From Panopea generosa (Eukaryota > Mollusca > Bivalvia > Adapedonta > Hiatellidae): a stretch of DNA of 64,000 bases. Positions 48,019 to 60,700 of this stretch are shown piece after piece. Under the pieces are notes generated by a model that did no database searches, was not told the DNA's origin, and saw only the letters and a list, made by a program, of their open reading frames with translations. Numbering within the stretch: the first letter of the stretch is position 1; the number at the start of each line of letters is the position of its first letter. The position numbers and the translations under genes were made by a program. The stretch is taken from the NCBI GenBank assembly GCA_029582155.1, contig CM055903.1:39787353-39851352 (forward strand), given 5' to 3'.

Positions 48019-48727
48019 CTGAAAGGAACAGCTAACTCGCCACTTGGCATTTTATGTGCCTGACATGTAATGTATTAACTCAAAAAGTACTAAGGCAATT
48101 TTCTCGAAATTTGAACTTGAGTAAGAAAGACCGTTGTTATGTAAAACACATGTATAACTGTCTACTTATATCGTATACAATTTGCTATAGGCAAAGTACC
48201 ACCATTGGAAAAAGAAAGTGCTTCCGTGGGGTAGTCGCATAATAACGGTTATAAATAGTCATAATTTCATCTTCTTTAAAAATGCATTTTCCTTATTTTA
48301 ATGCTCATTTTTTTATTTGAATGGCATTGTTGAGGTATTTTGAACATTTTGGCAGCATTGTCATGTTTAAATTGTGAATTTAAAAAAAACAATTATGCTT
48401 GGAAGTTGGGGTATGAATACATGATTGCGGAAGTCTACTTTCACTTTGTCAACAGTGTACACACTGAGCAGAAAAAAAATCTCTTATATGACATATGACC
48501 CCTACTTTTCTCATCTTATTTTGATAGTGCAGAGGTTGACAAACAGTAAAATGTAAGTTTCACTACTTTCATTTGGGTCTCTCTATGAATGACAAGCCTT
48601 CAAACTGTTATTATTTACTATAGAATAAAGAACAAAAATCAATGGTGGGGCAACACCTATAACGCTACTCACTATTTTGACGAATATATTAAAAATACAA
48701 AAGTGGCGGGTTAGCTGTTCCGTTCAG
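48019..48727. mobile_element. MITE, 709 bp, best copy of its family
   Basis: The left end ctgaaaggaacagctaactc and the right end (other strand) ctgaacggaacagctaaccc are inverted repeats over about 27 bp with few mismatches. The flanks share aata (48015-48018 and 48728-48731), a possible short target duplication. Internal blocks match 25685-26068, 33560-33940 and 54478-54955. No transposase frame. Confidence 0.75.
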
Positions 48728-49384
48728 AATATAAGCAAGAGGGTTTGCCACACATTCTGCCAAGAGTTATATATATATATATATATGTATGTATACTCGG
48801 TAGATCTAAAATACGATGTTAGTTTCCATTAACGACAAAACTTAACATGATTTATTTCCCCGCGCAATGTAAAACTGTCGAATGAAAAAGCGCCTGAAAC
48901 ATGCCTCGATGTTGATGACTAGATACAAAACGATACATAATACAATTCACGTTTATCCCCATGGCTAGATTAAAAGATTATATTAATAAACTTTTCAGAC
49001 TCCAACTGTGTACTACTATCTACTGCTATCTGTACGCTAGCAGAAATGAAACGTTTTTTTGCTTTTTCATAGAAACATGTTCAGATTGTGAAATTACAAA
49101 GAGTAATATACAAGATATTGAGGAGTTCGCTTTTATAGAAATTATCTTACTGGTATGAATTCAAAATCTGATAAAAGGGCTCAGAACGCTTCTACACCAA
49201 CAAGAAGACTCTGTAATTTATAAAGTATGTTCATAATGGGTAATGATTGAAATATGATTCACCCACAATTCCAATAGCACCGGATCAAGCAGAATTCTAT
49301 TTTCGAGCAATACTGAACGAATGGCAGTAGATTGACAGCATGACTTTAAACTCGTGATAGCAGACAAAACTAATTGCAAAGCTA
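48728..49384. other. Intergenic sequence, no feature recognised
   Basis: An (at)n tract at about 48770-48786. A 65-codon frame at 48961-49158 has no motif or context. Confidence 0.4.
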
Positions 49385-49815
49385 TCACATAGTCGCAATC
49401 ATTACGTCACTAACTGCTGTAGTGTCACTTTATCGTATTTCTGTGTTATTTTTTGCAATCATTACAGCATTAACTAATGTATTGCCATTATAATCACATA
49501 TGAGTGTAAATTAAAGTTAATACCCGCAACGAGTACAGCACTAACTGTTGTATTGTCGTTATTATCACTGTACTGTAAAACACTTAAAATTTGCGAGAAC
49601 TTTATTTCGCGAAATGTTGAATTCGCGACGTTCGAAAAGTGAAACCGCTTCGGATATTGTAAACATGATTGTAATATTAGCGAAATCTTTGAATTCGCGA
49701 GTGTAGGAACTCGCGAATATTAGCGGAAATAGAGTTCCCGCTAATAAAAAGTATAAACCATAACCGTGACAACACTTGCTGCTGTAGTGTCAGTTTTATC
49801 ATGTATTTGTGTTCA
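49385..49815. repeat. About 65-70-bp degenerate tandem repeat split by an insertion
   Basis: The word cactaactgctgtagtgtca and variants occur near 49410, 49470, 49539 and, after a gap, 49774. The gap at about 49570-49757 is filled by a different repeat with cgcgaa hairpins. Confidence 0.65.
49570..49757. mobile_element. MITE-like insertion with multiple short palindromes
   Basis: Contains ttcgcgagt/actcgcgaa and tattagcgg/ccgctaata (49718-49726 and 49738-49746) as perfect inverted pairs, plus further ttcgcgaa words. It interrupts the tandem repeat around it. Terminal repeats not defined. Confidence 0.5.
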
Positions 49816-49826
49816 TCAGAGTTTGA

Positions 49827-50015
49827 GTCCTCCGTGGCCGAGTGGTCTAAGGCGCCGTCTCAAGATCACCTACCTCTCACCGCTGAGGTTGTAGGTTGAG
49901 TCACGATCGCTCCGAAAACTTTATGTGAGAAAATTTGCCAGTTACTTGCGGAAGGACGGTGGTTCTACTCAAATTCATTCTGAGGTCTTCCTCCTCCAAT
50001 AAAACTGGATTGTTT
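49827..50015 (+). mobile_element. tRNA-Leu/Ser-like SINE (family S4)
   Basis: Begins gtcctccgtggccgagtgg, an excellent class-II tRNA D-arm and A box, followed by an anticodon region and a degenerate B box (ggttgagtcac). The body (gccagttacttgcggaagg) then departs from tRNA. The B box and acceptor stem are broken, so a functional tRNA is unlikely. Confidence 0.7.
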
Positions 50016-50329
50016 TATTATTCTATGATTATACTATGCATATACATTAACTACTCATAGTTCAAAACAACATTACATAGTTTTACTGATAAACATACAT
50101 TACATTATAGCAATTTTCTCAGTAACATACCAAATGGAAACTATATATCACCTAAAGACAATAGAATATCGGTGGAACCAATAGATGCTCCCAAAAGTGA
50201 GTAAGACTCTGTACCATATGGTAATGATATTGAACGGGGGAAGTATCTATGAGAGTTCTAAAGAGAAGCAAATACATTATTTTTTATTTCGTGGTATAAT
50301 ACATTGTACATCATACTTTGAAATAGGTC

Positions 50330-50625
50330 ATTATAATGCATCCTAGCAAGTTTCATAAAATTCCAACATGGGGTTGTAGAGAAATAGCTCGGACAAGAAT
50401 TTGGTCACAGACAGTCTCAAAGGGCTATAACTCTGTGAAAAATCATCGAACTGGAACACAAAGACAATATGTGCATCTGTACTTGGTAATGATGCATCCT
50501 AGCAAGTTTCATAAATTTCCAAATAGAGGGTGTAGAGAAATAGCGCGGCCAAGAACTTGAGGACGGACGCACGCACGGACGAAGCGGCGAATATATGCTT
50601 CCTCCATTTAGGGGAGCATAAAAAA
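50330..50625 (+). repeat. Interspersed repeat with internal duplication
   Basis: The words atgcatcctagcaagtttca and ggttgtagagaaatagc occur at 50337 and again at 50488, about 150 bp apart. It ends ggacgcacgcacggacgaag and ttaggggagcataaaaaa, a 3' end like those of interspersed repeats in molluscs (family from memory). Confidence 0.6.
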
Positions 50626-51455
50626 ATAATATTAACTATTTTTTATTTCAAGCCCTGAACAGTTTATAGATTAAAAATGTTAAATGTACTTGTGAAGGTT
50701 AACAGTTCTATGTGATGAAATGAATGTGTTAACTGAAAAAAATATGGAATCATCTGCGAAAAAAAATAGAGGAAAAAATATGAATGCTAAAAAAAAGTTT
50801 TCAATTATACTTCAAAATGACTTCTGTCTGTTTTTCATTTTTATTCATTCAAACACAAAAGTGTTCCAAATTTGGTTTATAATACATAATTGTTCTAACA
50901 TCGTGTCGATACTTGCATATTCAGACAGTTTAAGTACGTTAAAACATTTAATCGTGGTTATAAAGAACTGTTGTATGGATCCATTACCTCTCGTCAGATT
51001 ACTATCTAACAAAACACGTCAATAAATCGAACCATTATAGTGACGATTTGATCCTGCGTTCTATTACATGCTTCCATATTTCCGTTTATGGGTGGTGTTT
51101 GCAAGTCTGGATGACATTTTTCACGTACGATTTGTTAGAAATAATGGATAATGGCCTGCTGGTTAGAGTGCATTACTACTGTCCATCTCCGTATCTCTGT
51201 ATGATATCCTCTCATATAGCCCAATTGCCAAGTCCTGTCTTTACAGCAAACGCACTAGACATAATAGTACAATCATAACGTCATTAGATGCGGCTGTTCT
51301 ACAGCGAAGATAATTTTCAGCCCATTATCAGAAGGCTGAAATAACACTTAATATAGAATATTTATGATCTGTTTCTTTTTTTATTAATTTAGAAGGCAAA
51401 CATTAAAACATGTTTTTGTATGGTTCACTAAAAGTGTCATAAAATTTAGTTTTAA
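50626..51455. other. Intergenic sequence, no feature recognised
   Basis: Frames of 101 and 76 codons (50720-51025, 51048-51278) are AT- and hydrophobic-rich without motif, start context or splice support. No gene is called. Confidence 0.35.
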
Positions 51456-51642
51456 CTTATTTATTTCACTTCTATTGTGAAACAACTTATTATTAGATAA
51501 ATCACGCTCGAAGTCTTCCTGGGTAGAACGGTATTTAGCATATGAGGAAAACAGTGTCTTGCTCAAGAAAGGACACCACACATAGTCGTGGCAAAGGATC
51601 GATCATACGTTCGATACTCTACCACTGCACCACGCGCTCCAC
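51456..51642 (-). mobile_element. tRNA-derived SINE (family S2), minus strand
   Basis: The minus strand begins ggagcgcgtggtgcagtgg and keeps gtgtcctttcttgagcaag and gaagacttcgagcgtgattt. The B-box region is damaged by a deletion (gtatgatcgatccttt). Confidence 0.8.
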
Positions 51643-51909
51643 AATTTGATTTTTGGTAATATTTTCAAAATAACCAATAAATCCATCAATGGTCGAATCG
51701 TAAAATAACAAAAAAAAACAACAAAAAAAACTGCGTTAAAATGAACGACAACAAAGAACTGTTATTAAAACACAATAAAACCCAAGCAAATGATGACAAT
51801 TTATGTCCTTGCTATCTATGTAAAGTAATGCTCGCCCCAATTGTGGATTATTTTACATTCTTCATTACACTCGGTTGCAATTCCCAAAAAATAAAATATA
51901 AGGACTGTA

Positions 51910-51975
51910 TAGATTGACTTATTGCATGCCTGTGCATTGACCTATTGCATTGCTGTATATTGACCTATTGCATGT
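51910..51975. repeat. Short tandem repeat around ttgacctattgcat
   Basis: Three copies at about 26-27-bp spacing. Confidence 0.7.
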
Positions 51976-53186
51976 TGTAAATGTCGTTCAATTCCGTTAA
52001 AAGTGTTTACATGTATTTATTCTGCCATTATCTTGAACATTTTTGGTTTTTAGAACACTTTCTCACTTAATTTCATTCTGTTTTATAAAATAACATTACC
52101 AAACACAAAATCCTTTTCAATTTCACTAAAACACATTTACTTGGAAAGTTGTACAATATTGTCTGTTAATAAAATTTATCTTCAATTTTAAGATTATTAG
52201 AAACCACGTCGTCAGCGTCTTTCTTATCCCACAAGTCATCAAATGTATTTTAAAATCTGCAACTTCGATTTTCACTCCGGTATTTTGACAAGATGAAGTA
52301 AATGCAGAGACATGATAAACACGGAGGTTGATGCTTTTCTGTAAGATCTGACACGAAAAATGGTTATCCCCTTGTGACTGAATAAAATCTTAGTTGGGAG
52401 GGTGATGTGTTGCATGTTTTAATGTCAATTTCATCTTTTTAGTGATGTTACAGTGATGCCTTCTGTAAATATAAGTAGTCTATACCAGTAAGTGTAAGCC
52501 AATCACCTACTCCATATGTTACCACGTGACCGTACACTATGTAGAAGTTTACTGGAGCCAATAAATATTTAATATTGTACAGTTCAAAAATCAAAATGGC
52601 AATTAAAAAAAGGGAAAGAAAAGAAAAAAAAGTAGAAATTTCAACCATGAAAACAAACAACCGGCAAAATGTCGAGATAATCAGATTAGCTGTCACTGCA
52701 ACTTCCTTCGTCTGCCGCTTTGAACTCACGGTGTATTTATTTAAAAGTATCTTGATTTTTCTTTACTCTTTTAGTAAATTCTTTCGGATTGAGGTTAAGA
52801 ATAAAAGGATCATTTTACAGCGTTTTTCTCGTACGTTTTTTTTGGTGAAAATTATATTAGCGGCGTCTCGTCCAATATGGTTTTCACCAAAATACATACT
52901 CGTACAATATATTTCCACATTGTACAAAACACTGTCAAATAAACCTAACAGTATTATGCACTTACACTGAAGGATCAGATCACAGAATGGTTGCATGCTG
53001 TCTCATTTCGAAATCCCAAAACTTACACATGGTCGAACAAATGCTGAGCGTTATCAAAGAGACGATGCTGTCCATTTTAAAGCATTTACTACAACATGGT
53101 TTCGTCGATATTTCCTTTAATTTATATACGTTTTATCTGTTCGATCTGTTCTGTGATTTATTTGAGTCAGTCTAAAAGCATGATCA
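51976..53186. other. Intergenic sequence, no feature recognised
   Basis: A 131-codon frame at 52575-52970 is lysine- and phenylalanine-rich, overlaps frames on the other strand and has no recognisable motif. It is not called a gene. Confidence 0.35.
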
Positions 53187-53204
53187 TCTCTCTCTCTCTC
53201 TCTC
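53187..53204. repeat. (CT)n microsatellite
   Basis: A run of tctctctctctctctctc. Confidence 0.9.
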
Positions 53205-54477
53205 CTGATGTCGTTGTAACCCATTTTTAAATTCTCTTAGGTGTCTGTGTATTGTCTTCATTATGATTATATTTATTCTATACATTTTCAGTGTTTGTGT
53301 TGTGCCATGCGGATTTGTATTTTTCAAATTCTACGCATCTGTTTGAAATTACATTTTATTATTTTAGGCATCGAAAACATCAGAAAACATTATTTTTGTT
53401 ACGTATGCCAAATAAATTGTATATGCATATGAATACGAATTCACACAGCCCACCCAACGTGGAAGAATGAGTAGGACTCACTTAACTAATATATCCCCAC
53501 GATCACTTTAGATTTACAGAAGATGGAAGAAGACGAACACATATAGTTCCTAAGATATTCTACCCCTAGTAGGACCTTATAATATTTTGATTCAGTTATA
53601 GTTTTCAGTATTCCAGCAAAAGATCATATAAGGTTGTATGATTTATAACCAGTGTTGTCATCTTACACAATCATATAGTTTTAAAGTTGAAACACTGCAA
53701 ATTGATTGGTGTAAACTATGTATACATGTATACTATCCTAGTAAATATTTCTGAAAGAACTTCGACCTGCCTATTAAAGAATTACTTGAATCCAGTGATG
53801 TAAAACATTGTTTTATTAACAAGATTAAGCAGAGAAATCTATGAAAAAGTAATAGTGGTGTGAGACGAGCAAGGCGTTACCATATTACATAACCCTGCAC
53901 ACAATAACCCCATGTCTGGCAGGTAAACATGGAGATTTATTTAACTAAACAAAGGTCTAAAGCCGCTGCAACTCTTAATTAGATGTCTACATAATTGCCT
54001 CAAGGAACCGCTGTAGACAATTCAGTTGCTCTGCCAAACGATGAGCCAATTGTGACTCAAGCAACAAGTAAGTTTTGGTATAATTTATACAAAACCAGAA
54101 GCAGGTTAATCACACTTCTGTATCACTCTAACCTACATATGATGTAGGGAATTAAAATCATAAAAAACAGTATGGCTTTCGTACATAATGTTGATAGTTT
54201 AATTTGAAATCAAAGCACAACATTAAAATAAATTTGCCATCACAACAGGTTAAAAGTCGCAGTGATTGGGTAAGCGCTATGCACATCATATACAACTCCT
54301 ATATGAGGAACATTATTATAAATGGTTGTATGTAAGAGGTCACGTTGCGTATATAAGACTTTTATTGCATCAAACATAAGAAAAATTGTGTTATGTCTAT
54401 GCGTTGTGGAACCACAACAGCCCACTGCTATTGTAATACATTTAGTAGACGTCTTAATTTGATATGGTTGGGGACCT
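53205..54477. other. Intergenic sequence, no feature recognised
   Basis: No supported gene or repeat. Confidence 0.4.
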
Positions 54478-54955
54478 TTTGTTGCATAGGCATCGTACCA
54501 CCATTGGAAAAGGAAGTGCTTCCTTGGGGCAGTCGCATAATGGCTGTTATAAATAATCCTTGTTTCTTCTTCTTTAAAAATGCTTTTTCCTTATTTTAAT
54601 GCTCATTTTTTTTATTTGAATGGCATTATTGATGTATTTTGAACATTTTGATAGCATTGTCATATTTGAATTATGAATTGAGAAAAAAAAATGATGCTTG
54701 GTAATTGGGGTATGAATACATGATTCCAGTAATCTACTTTCACTTTATCAACAGTATACATACTGAACAGAAAAAAAATCTTATATGAAATATGACCCCT
54801 ATTTTTCTCATCATGTTTCGGTAGTGCAGAGGTTGACAAACAGTAAAATGTAAGTTTCACTTTTTTCATTTGTGTCTCTCTATGAAAGACAAGCCTTCAA
54901 GCTTTTATTATTTACTATAGAATAAAGAACAAAAAACAATGGTGGGATTAGACCT
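54478..54955 (+). mobile_element. MITE-family copy, ends missing
   Basis: Runs from ccaccattggaaaaggaag to aacaatggtgggattagac, in step with 48190-48650 of the best copy. The short ends ccaccattg and caatggtgg are themselves an inverted pair inside the family's outer termini. Confidence 0.75.
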
Positions 54956-55998
54956 ATATGTATGTCCTTTGATCCAGCGACCAACAACCATGCATTTTTT
55001 GGCATAGTTGCGATTTGGTCTTGCAGTTCCTTTAATCATCAGGTGAATAACAATCTTGTATAATTGCAATAGATAACGTTTTACACAGACTGGCGACCCT
55101 TGCATATTTGTTGGTAGTTCTCCTTTAATCATTGGATGAAAAAATTAGAGAGTGATATCCTTCTTGATCGTATAAAAACTAATTTGCTGAATACTCAAAA
55201 TAAATTGCTCGACTTTTGAGTTAATAAGTTAATTAATTGCCTTTGCTGTTTGATTCATTTTGGATGGAGGTTTGTGCTAAGTGAACGACTTGCCAGGATA
55301 TTTGCAAACGGCGCGCCCCTCTCCAACGACCACATGGAGCAACAAGTCCAAATAAGGCCACTTACAAGACGGAAGTGTCTTTGCATCGTTTATGTGACCA
55401 GACACAGAGGTCAGTGATGTTATGTGTATCCTATTCGATAAAAAATGTGGCCGCTTTAAGGAGATGACCCCCGTTCATGTTGCCGATGATTTTGTGTCAG
55501 CATTATTGTATTCGCGCTGTTGCAGTTTATATGTCCTATGAATGCATCGTTCACTGTTGTATATTATAATTTCTTTTAAATATATGTTAAATTTATATTG
55601 AACATAAAAATGAGAATAAATTATATTTCTGCCGAACAGCAATATTGTGGGCGACACTGACCAAGTACGAAATACTTCTGATGCTAAATAAAGCGCCTAA
55701 GTCATATTGGACAACTAACATAGATATCAATAGGTATAATGGCACTGACGAAATTTAATTTTTATGCACACGTCACGTTTGTGCAGAAAAATTTGAGCTT
55801 CTTGAAGAAAAAATCTTTACATCAACGACCGCAAGCATTATAAATGTTGAACAAAGATTATATTAAAAGGGGTCACTAAGTGAAAATGCAGCATCTGTGT
55901 ACGATAACTAATAGTTACTTGAGCGTCTGCGTTATTACATGATAGGTTGTAGTGCCAAAAGGCCATTCAGATACTGCTTCAAGAGATGCACGAGCCGA
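54956..55998. other. Intergenic sequence
   Basis: A short direct repeat (ctttaatcatcaggtgaataa near 55030, ctttaatcattggatgaaaa near 55122). Otherwise no feature recognised. Confidence 0.35.
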
Positions 55999-56235
55999 GC
56001 CAGGTCAGCTCAGTCGGTAGTGCGTCTCACTATCTATTCAGGGCTCGTGAGTTCGAATCCCCGCATCACCGTCTTAGTGATAATGGATATACGACACTGC
56101 GTCCCATTGCCATTTGTCTCTCACTGCTGATTCAAGTGAGAAAATTATCAGTTGCTTGCGGAAATGGGTGTGCTAGAGTACTAGTTAAAATTTCAGAATC
56201 CAAGGAACGAGTTGTAAGGTTAGCAATCAATGGTA
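55999..56235 (+). mobile_element. tRNA-derived SINE (family S1)
   Basis: A box cagctcagtcggtagtgcg, B box gagttcgaatcc near 56049, then the family body (tctctcactgctgattcaag, aaattatcagttgcttgcgg, gagtactagttaa). No simple-repeat tail remains. Confidence 0.85.
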
Positions 56236-56365
56236 TACACAAGACACGGAGTATTCAAAAAAAGACAGCGCGTCATAAGAACACACGAGTAACTGGTCTA
56301 GAATTGTAAACGCTATCATTCCGGTATACTCTTACTGTGGAACTAAATGATTTTGTTCTTACCAG

Positions 56366-57235
56366 CGAACACTCTATACGTATATACCTGTATCGTCTGT
56401 CAGTCCTTACATGGAGTCTGCAGCGAACACTATACGTCTATACGTGTATCGTCTGTCACTCCGTGCACTGAGTCTGTAGCGAACACTCTATACGTATATA
56501 CCTGTATCGTCTGTCAGTCCTTACATGGAGTCTGCAGCGAACATTATACGTCTATACGTGTATTGTCTGTCACTCCGTGCACTGAGTCTGTAGCGAACAC
56601 TCTATACGTATATACCTGTATCGTCTGTCAGTCCTTACATGGAGTCTGCAGCGAACACTATACGTCTATACGTGTATCGTCTGTCACTCCGTGCACTGAG
56701 TCTGTAGCGAACACTCTATACGTATATACCTGTATCGTCTGTCAGTCCTTACATGGAGTCTGCAGCGAACATTATACGTATATACGTGTATCGTCTGTCA
56801 CTCCGTGCACTGAGTCTGTAGCGAACACTCTATACGTATATACCTGTATCGTCTGTCAGTCCTTACATGGAGTCTGCAGCGAACACTATACGTCTATACG
56901 TGTATCGTCTGTCACTCCGTGCACTGAGTCTGTAGCGAACACTCTATACGTCTATACTTGTATCGTCTGTCACTCCGTGCATGGAGTCTGCAGCGAACAC
57001 TCAATACATCTATTCGTGTATCGTCTGTCATTCTTTGCATGGAGTCTGCAGCGAACACTCTATACGTCTATTCGTGTATCGTCTGTCACTTCTTGCATGG
57101 AGTCTGCAGTGAACACTCTTTACGTATATACGTGTATCGTCTGTCACTCCGTGCATGGAGTCTGCAGCGAACACTCTTTACGTATATACGTGTATCGTCT
57201 GTCACTCCGTGCATGGTGTCTGTATACAGTCTTGG
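56366..57235. repeat. About 57-bp minisatellite with 114-bp dimer
   Basis: About 15 monomers (gcgaacactctatacgt, atcgtctgtca, tggagtctgca). In the left two thirds two monomer types alternate (cagtccttacatgg and cactccgtgcactg), giving a 114-bp dimer. Since 114 is divisible by three, one frame stays open for 312 codons at 56347-57285, the longest in the window. The encoded repeat (VYTCIVCQSLHGVCSEH) is rich in cysteine but has no codon-level sign of being a gene. Confidence 0.9.
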
Positions 57236-57496
57236 GGAAGAACAGAGTACACCTGATTAAGTTCGCTAAGCTTCATTTAACCTGATCAAAAATAAGACCT
57301 GTTTTAATATTCACACGCACATTTTATGATTGGTTGCCATGGAGAAATAAAAGGAATAATTGTAAAATGACAGTGTGTAACCATAACCTTCCCCGCGTTT
57401 AGATGTACGTTTATATTCGGTCAATCGATTAACGTATACACTGAAAGAAAGAAGAAACATTCGCCATTTAAATTTTCATCCTACCACTCGTTTTTT

Positions 57497-57675
57497 CTTA
57501 TATTTAAAAACCGCAGCTGTCGTCTGTAGGGAAAGAGCGCCCGCGGCCTCGCATGCTGAAGGCCGTTGGTTGAAGCCCCGGCCGGGTCATACCAAAGACT
57601 TGAAAAATGGTACTAGAAGTTACCTCACTTGGCGCTCAGCACATAGAAGATAGTTCTAGGTCTAGTCGCTCCGAA
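57497..57675 (+). mobile_element. tRNA-derived SINE (family S3)
   Basis: A degenerate tRNA head with gttggttgaagccccggccg in the B-box position, followed by gggtcataccaaagacttg, aaaaatggtactag and ttggcgctcagcacatagaa, then gatagttctaggtct. It is the reference copy for the fragment at 7336-7450 and for the 87-bp satellite. Confidence 0.75.
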
Positions 57676-57839
57676 CTTATAGCTATTGATGTATGGCCAA
57701 AGCTTGACATATAACACCAAACCGAGATCCAATACCTTAACAAATAGTTGTTAAATAATCTTTGATATATTGAGATATGATCATAAAAGCTAATTAGGCC
57801 ATTATAAATTAATTGCTAGATTATCATCAACATTTTCTT

Positions 57840-57960
57840 AAAAAAAAAAGGTGATGGGGGAGGGGGATTTTTTTTTTCTTAAATATATTTATATATTAAA
57901 TGGGTTTTTTTTTTGGTGTTTTTTTATAAAAAATAAAAAAGGTCGGGGCGACATGAAAAT
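57840..57960. repeat. Low-complexity A/T/G-run tract
   Basis: Homopolymer-rich runs (aaaaaaaaaa, gggggaggggg, tttttttttt) interrupt otherwise normal sequence. Confidence 0.8.
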
Positions 57961-57999
57961 AAGGGGGCGAGCGGGGATGATAATTTAGCAATTAATCTA

Positions 58000-58745
58000 T
58001 TATGGCCTTATGCATCGGAGTACATGTTATCCGAAAACATGGTATGTGGTTTTGAGTAATATCAGTCAATACACAATTACTAAAATGTCTCGTTTACATT
58101 ATTTTGGAACAACGTATGAAGCAGCTATCGAGTCAAGACCAACGTTAGGCAACTAACATGAAACAGAGATGCAATACCAGGCCATGATATTTTAATATAT
58201 TTAATGACAAAGATATGTTCATTGCAGTTAAGTATATGCGTCGGAACTCAGGTCATCCGAAAGAAATGGTAAATGGTTTCGAGTAGGACCGATGATAAAC
58301 CAAGAATAATGGGATTGTGCTTACAGCATCTAAAAGAGAGCTAAACACAAGAACATTTACATATGTTTTTAATAATTTCATCCATAGAGGTTAAGTTTAA
58401 ACATATCTTATTGCCATCTAAACACATATTACAATATATATCATGCTATAAGTCAAATACAATTTAACTTGAGGCAAAAGCGTCTGGCCACAAGTTCTCA
58501 CGAGGTCAAGGTCATCTACAAAGGTCATACATAGTTTTGAGTAATACCATCACAGACATTAAATAATTAACTGGTACCGCCCACTGTACAACTATATACT
58601 GAGTATGGTGGATCCAGACTAAAAATATCCAAGAGATTGAGCAAACACAAAACCATTACATTTATTAGACTATGTTAACTTTTGTGTAGAAGTCAAGGTC
58701 ATGCAGAGAAATGCTGCATGGTTTTGAGTAGTACTATTTCTAGCA
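58000..58745. repeat. Diverged long-period direct repeat
   Basis: The composite ggtcat...aatggtatgtggttttgagtaat recurs at about 58019, 58244, 58502 and 58687 with spacings of about 185-260 bp. Too degenerate to define a unit precisely. Confidence 0.5.
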
Positions 58746-58767
58746 CAATCATAGACAGAGTTTGGTC

Positions 58768-58982
58768 TCTAGAGGTCAGGCGCAATAACATGTGGAATAA
58801 CATTGCCTAGAGGTCAGGCGCAATAACATGGAATAACATTGTCTAGAGGTCAGGCACAATAACATATGGAATAACATTGGCGCAATAACATATGGAATAA
58901 CATTGTCTAGAGGTCAGGCGCAATAACATATGGAATAACATTGTCTAGAGGTCAGGCGCAATAACATATGGAATAACATTGT
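58768..58982. repeat. 38-bp minisatellite, five to six copies
   Basis: The unit tctagaggtcaggcgcaata followed by acatatggaataacattg, with one copy lacking the first half. Confidence 0.95.
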
Positions 58983-60688
58983 ATGGTGGTCTTAGGTAGT
59001 AGAATAAGATAAGAGTAGCAAATCAGATGATCACCATGTTTACCCCGCAGTATCAGTTCAGTGCCGTGTTTACATCGCCCTGGCTCTAGCCATATCAGTT
59101 CAACACCATGTTTACCTAGCCTGTCTCTGGCCAGACAGCATCAATATAGTTAATCGAAATAAATCCGTCAATCAAATAAATGTACCAGAAAGATATAAAA
59201 AGGGAACAAAATCATTAGTAGTTTTATTGGGAATAATAAAAACAACAACAATTGACTTTTGGTACACACTGCATTTGAAGAATATATATATTTTTGGATA
59301 GTCCTTATATATTTTAGCTACAGACCTTTCAAGGGCAGTGAACCCCTTCGCCACATAAAATTATTCCGTGTGCTAATTATAACCATGTTGCTTTGGTAAT
59401 TGTGCTCTTTAAATAACACGTCTCCTGATGGATCCATTTTTTTCTATCTTAAGTGACAGTAAAGCAAAAATGTTAAAATATAACGAAAACGCTATGAAAA
59501 CACAAATACACGGTGACGTCCGACTAACATCTCCAACAGAAGCATCGTTTAGCATTTAAAATAAAGTTATATATATCAATGACTGACAGAGACTATCGCT
59601 TATATAAAATGACAATGTACTAGACGGTTTGCCGTTGAAGCACCATCACTGTTTATATATGTTTTGTTTACATCTATTGATAAATTAATATTACATGATT
59701 TTTCTTTTAAAGCAAGATACTTTGACCATAAGAAAACTAAACTATACTGTTACCGTAACCAATATCATTGTTGTTGTATTTAATCAACAGAAACAGCCAT
59801 ACCACCTTATACTAGGGTTACGTTTGAAGATATGCCGGGAACAACGAGGTGACGTGTACCTATAAACTAGGCTGTTAAGCTCCTCAGTGGCGATTTTGCT
59901 ACTTTCCGTCCCATGACGGTGATAGCCTGGTTCTCGGACCCAAAATGCTCTCTGCGTTGCCTTCGCATCAATATTATATGAGACCGGGGATCAGTCTATG
60001 GCGGTATTTCGTCTGTATGTTTATAGTATAATTACCATAATTATGAATAGTATATGTATAAACGGTGTATGTGTTGTGGTGGCTGACTGTGTCCTTTAAC
60101 TATCCTAAATAAGAACATAATGGTGTGATAAAATGGGTTACCGTCCTGGAACGCAGAGTGACAACACCTCAGTTTGGGAGATTTAACATGTGTGGGAATT
60201 TTCTAAAAGGTATTTTTACATTCTATTTATTTATTCTGAAAGTAAAAAAGTTTTTAAAGTTCAATAAAGTTTCAATAATTATGTGAATTACTTAAAATCT
60301 TTAATTCAAGATGGTAAGATTAGCGACATATTTAATACGGCAGCTGGACTCAAGCAAATGTTCATGTCCGTGTATAAGGTTGGACATAGGTTGATCGTAA
60401 AACGTTATTTTTATATACGTCTGTAGTTATAAGATGTATCATCTTACATTTTAACTGCTAATGTGCAAAAAAGCATTTCTGAGTGTTTTTGAATATATTC
60501 CCGACTTCACCAAGATAAAAGGAAACAACTCTATACACACAATACAGAAAATTAAGTAACGTCAACATAAAGAATTGGTTTAATATTAATATCTGACAAA
60601 AGGATCTCTTGGTGGCAAGTAACGCAATCAAAATAGCAGACTCGGTTTTATTAAGTCTGCTCATGAGGGGAAAATATGCCACATCCCC
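58983..60688. other. Intergenic sequence, no gene recognised
   Basis: A two-copy repeat of about 62 bp lies at about 59030-59135 (catgtttaccccgc, atatcagttcaacaccatg). Frames of 60 and 74 codons have no motif. Confidence 0.35.
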
Positions 60689-60700
60689 TCACACCTCCTA

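Noticed and set aside
52575-52970. 131-codon plus-strand frame
   Set aside because: Lysine- and phenylalanine-rich AT-driven composition, overlapping minus-strand frames, no motif, no splice evidence.
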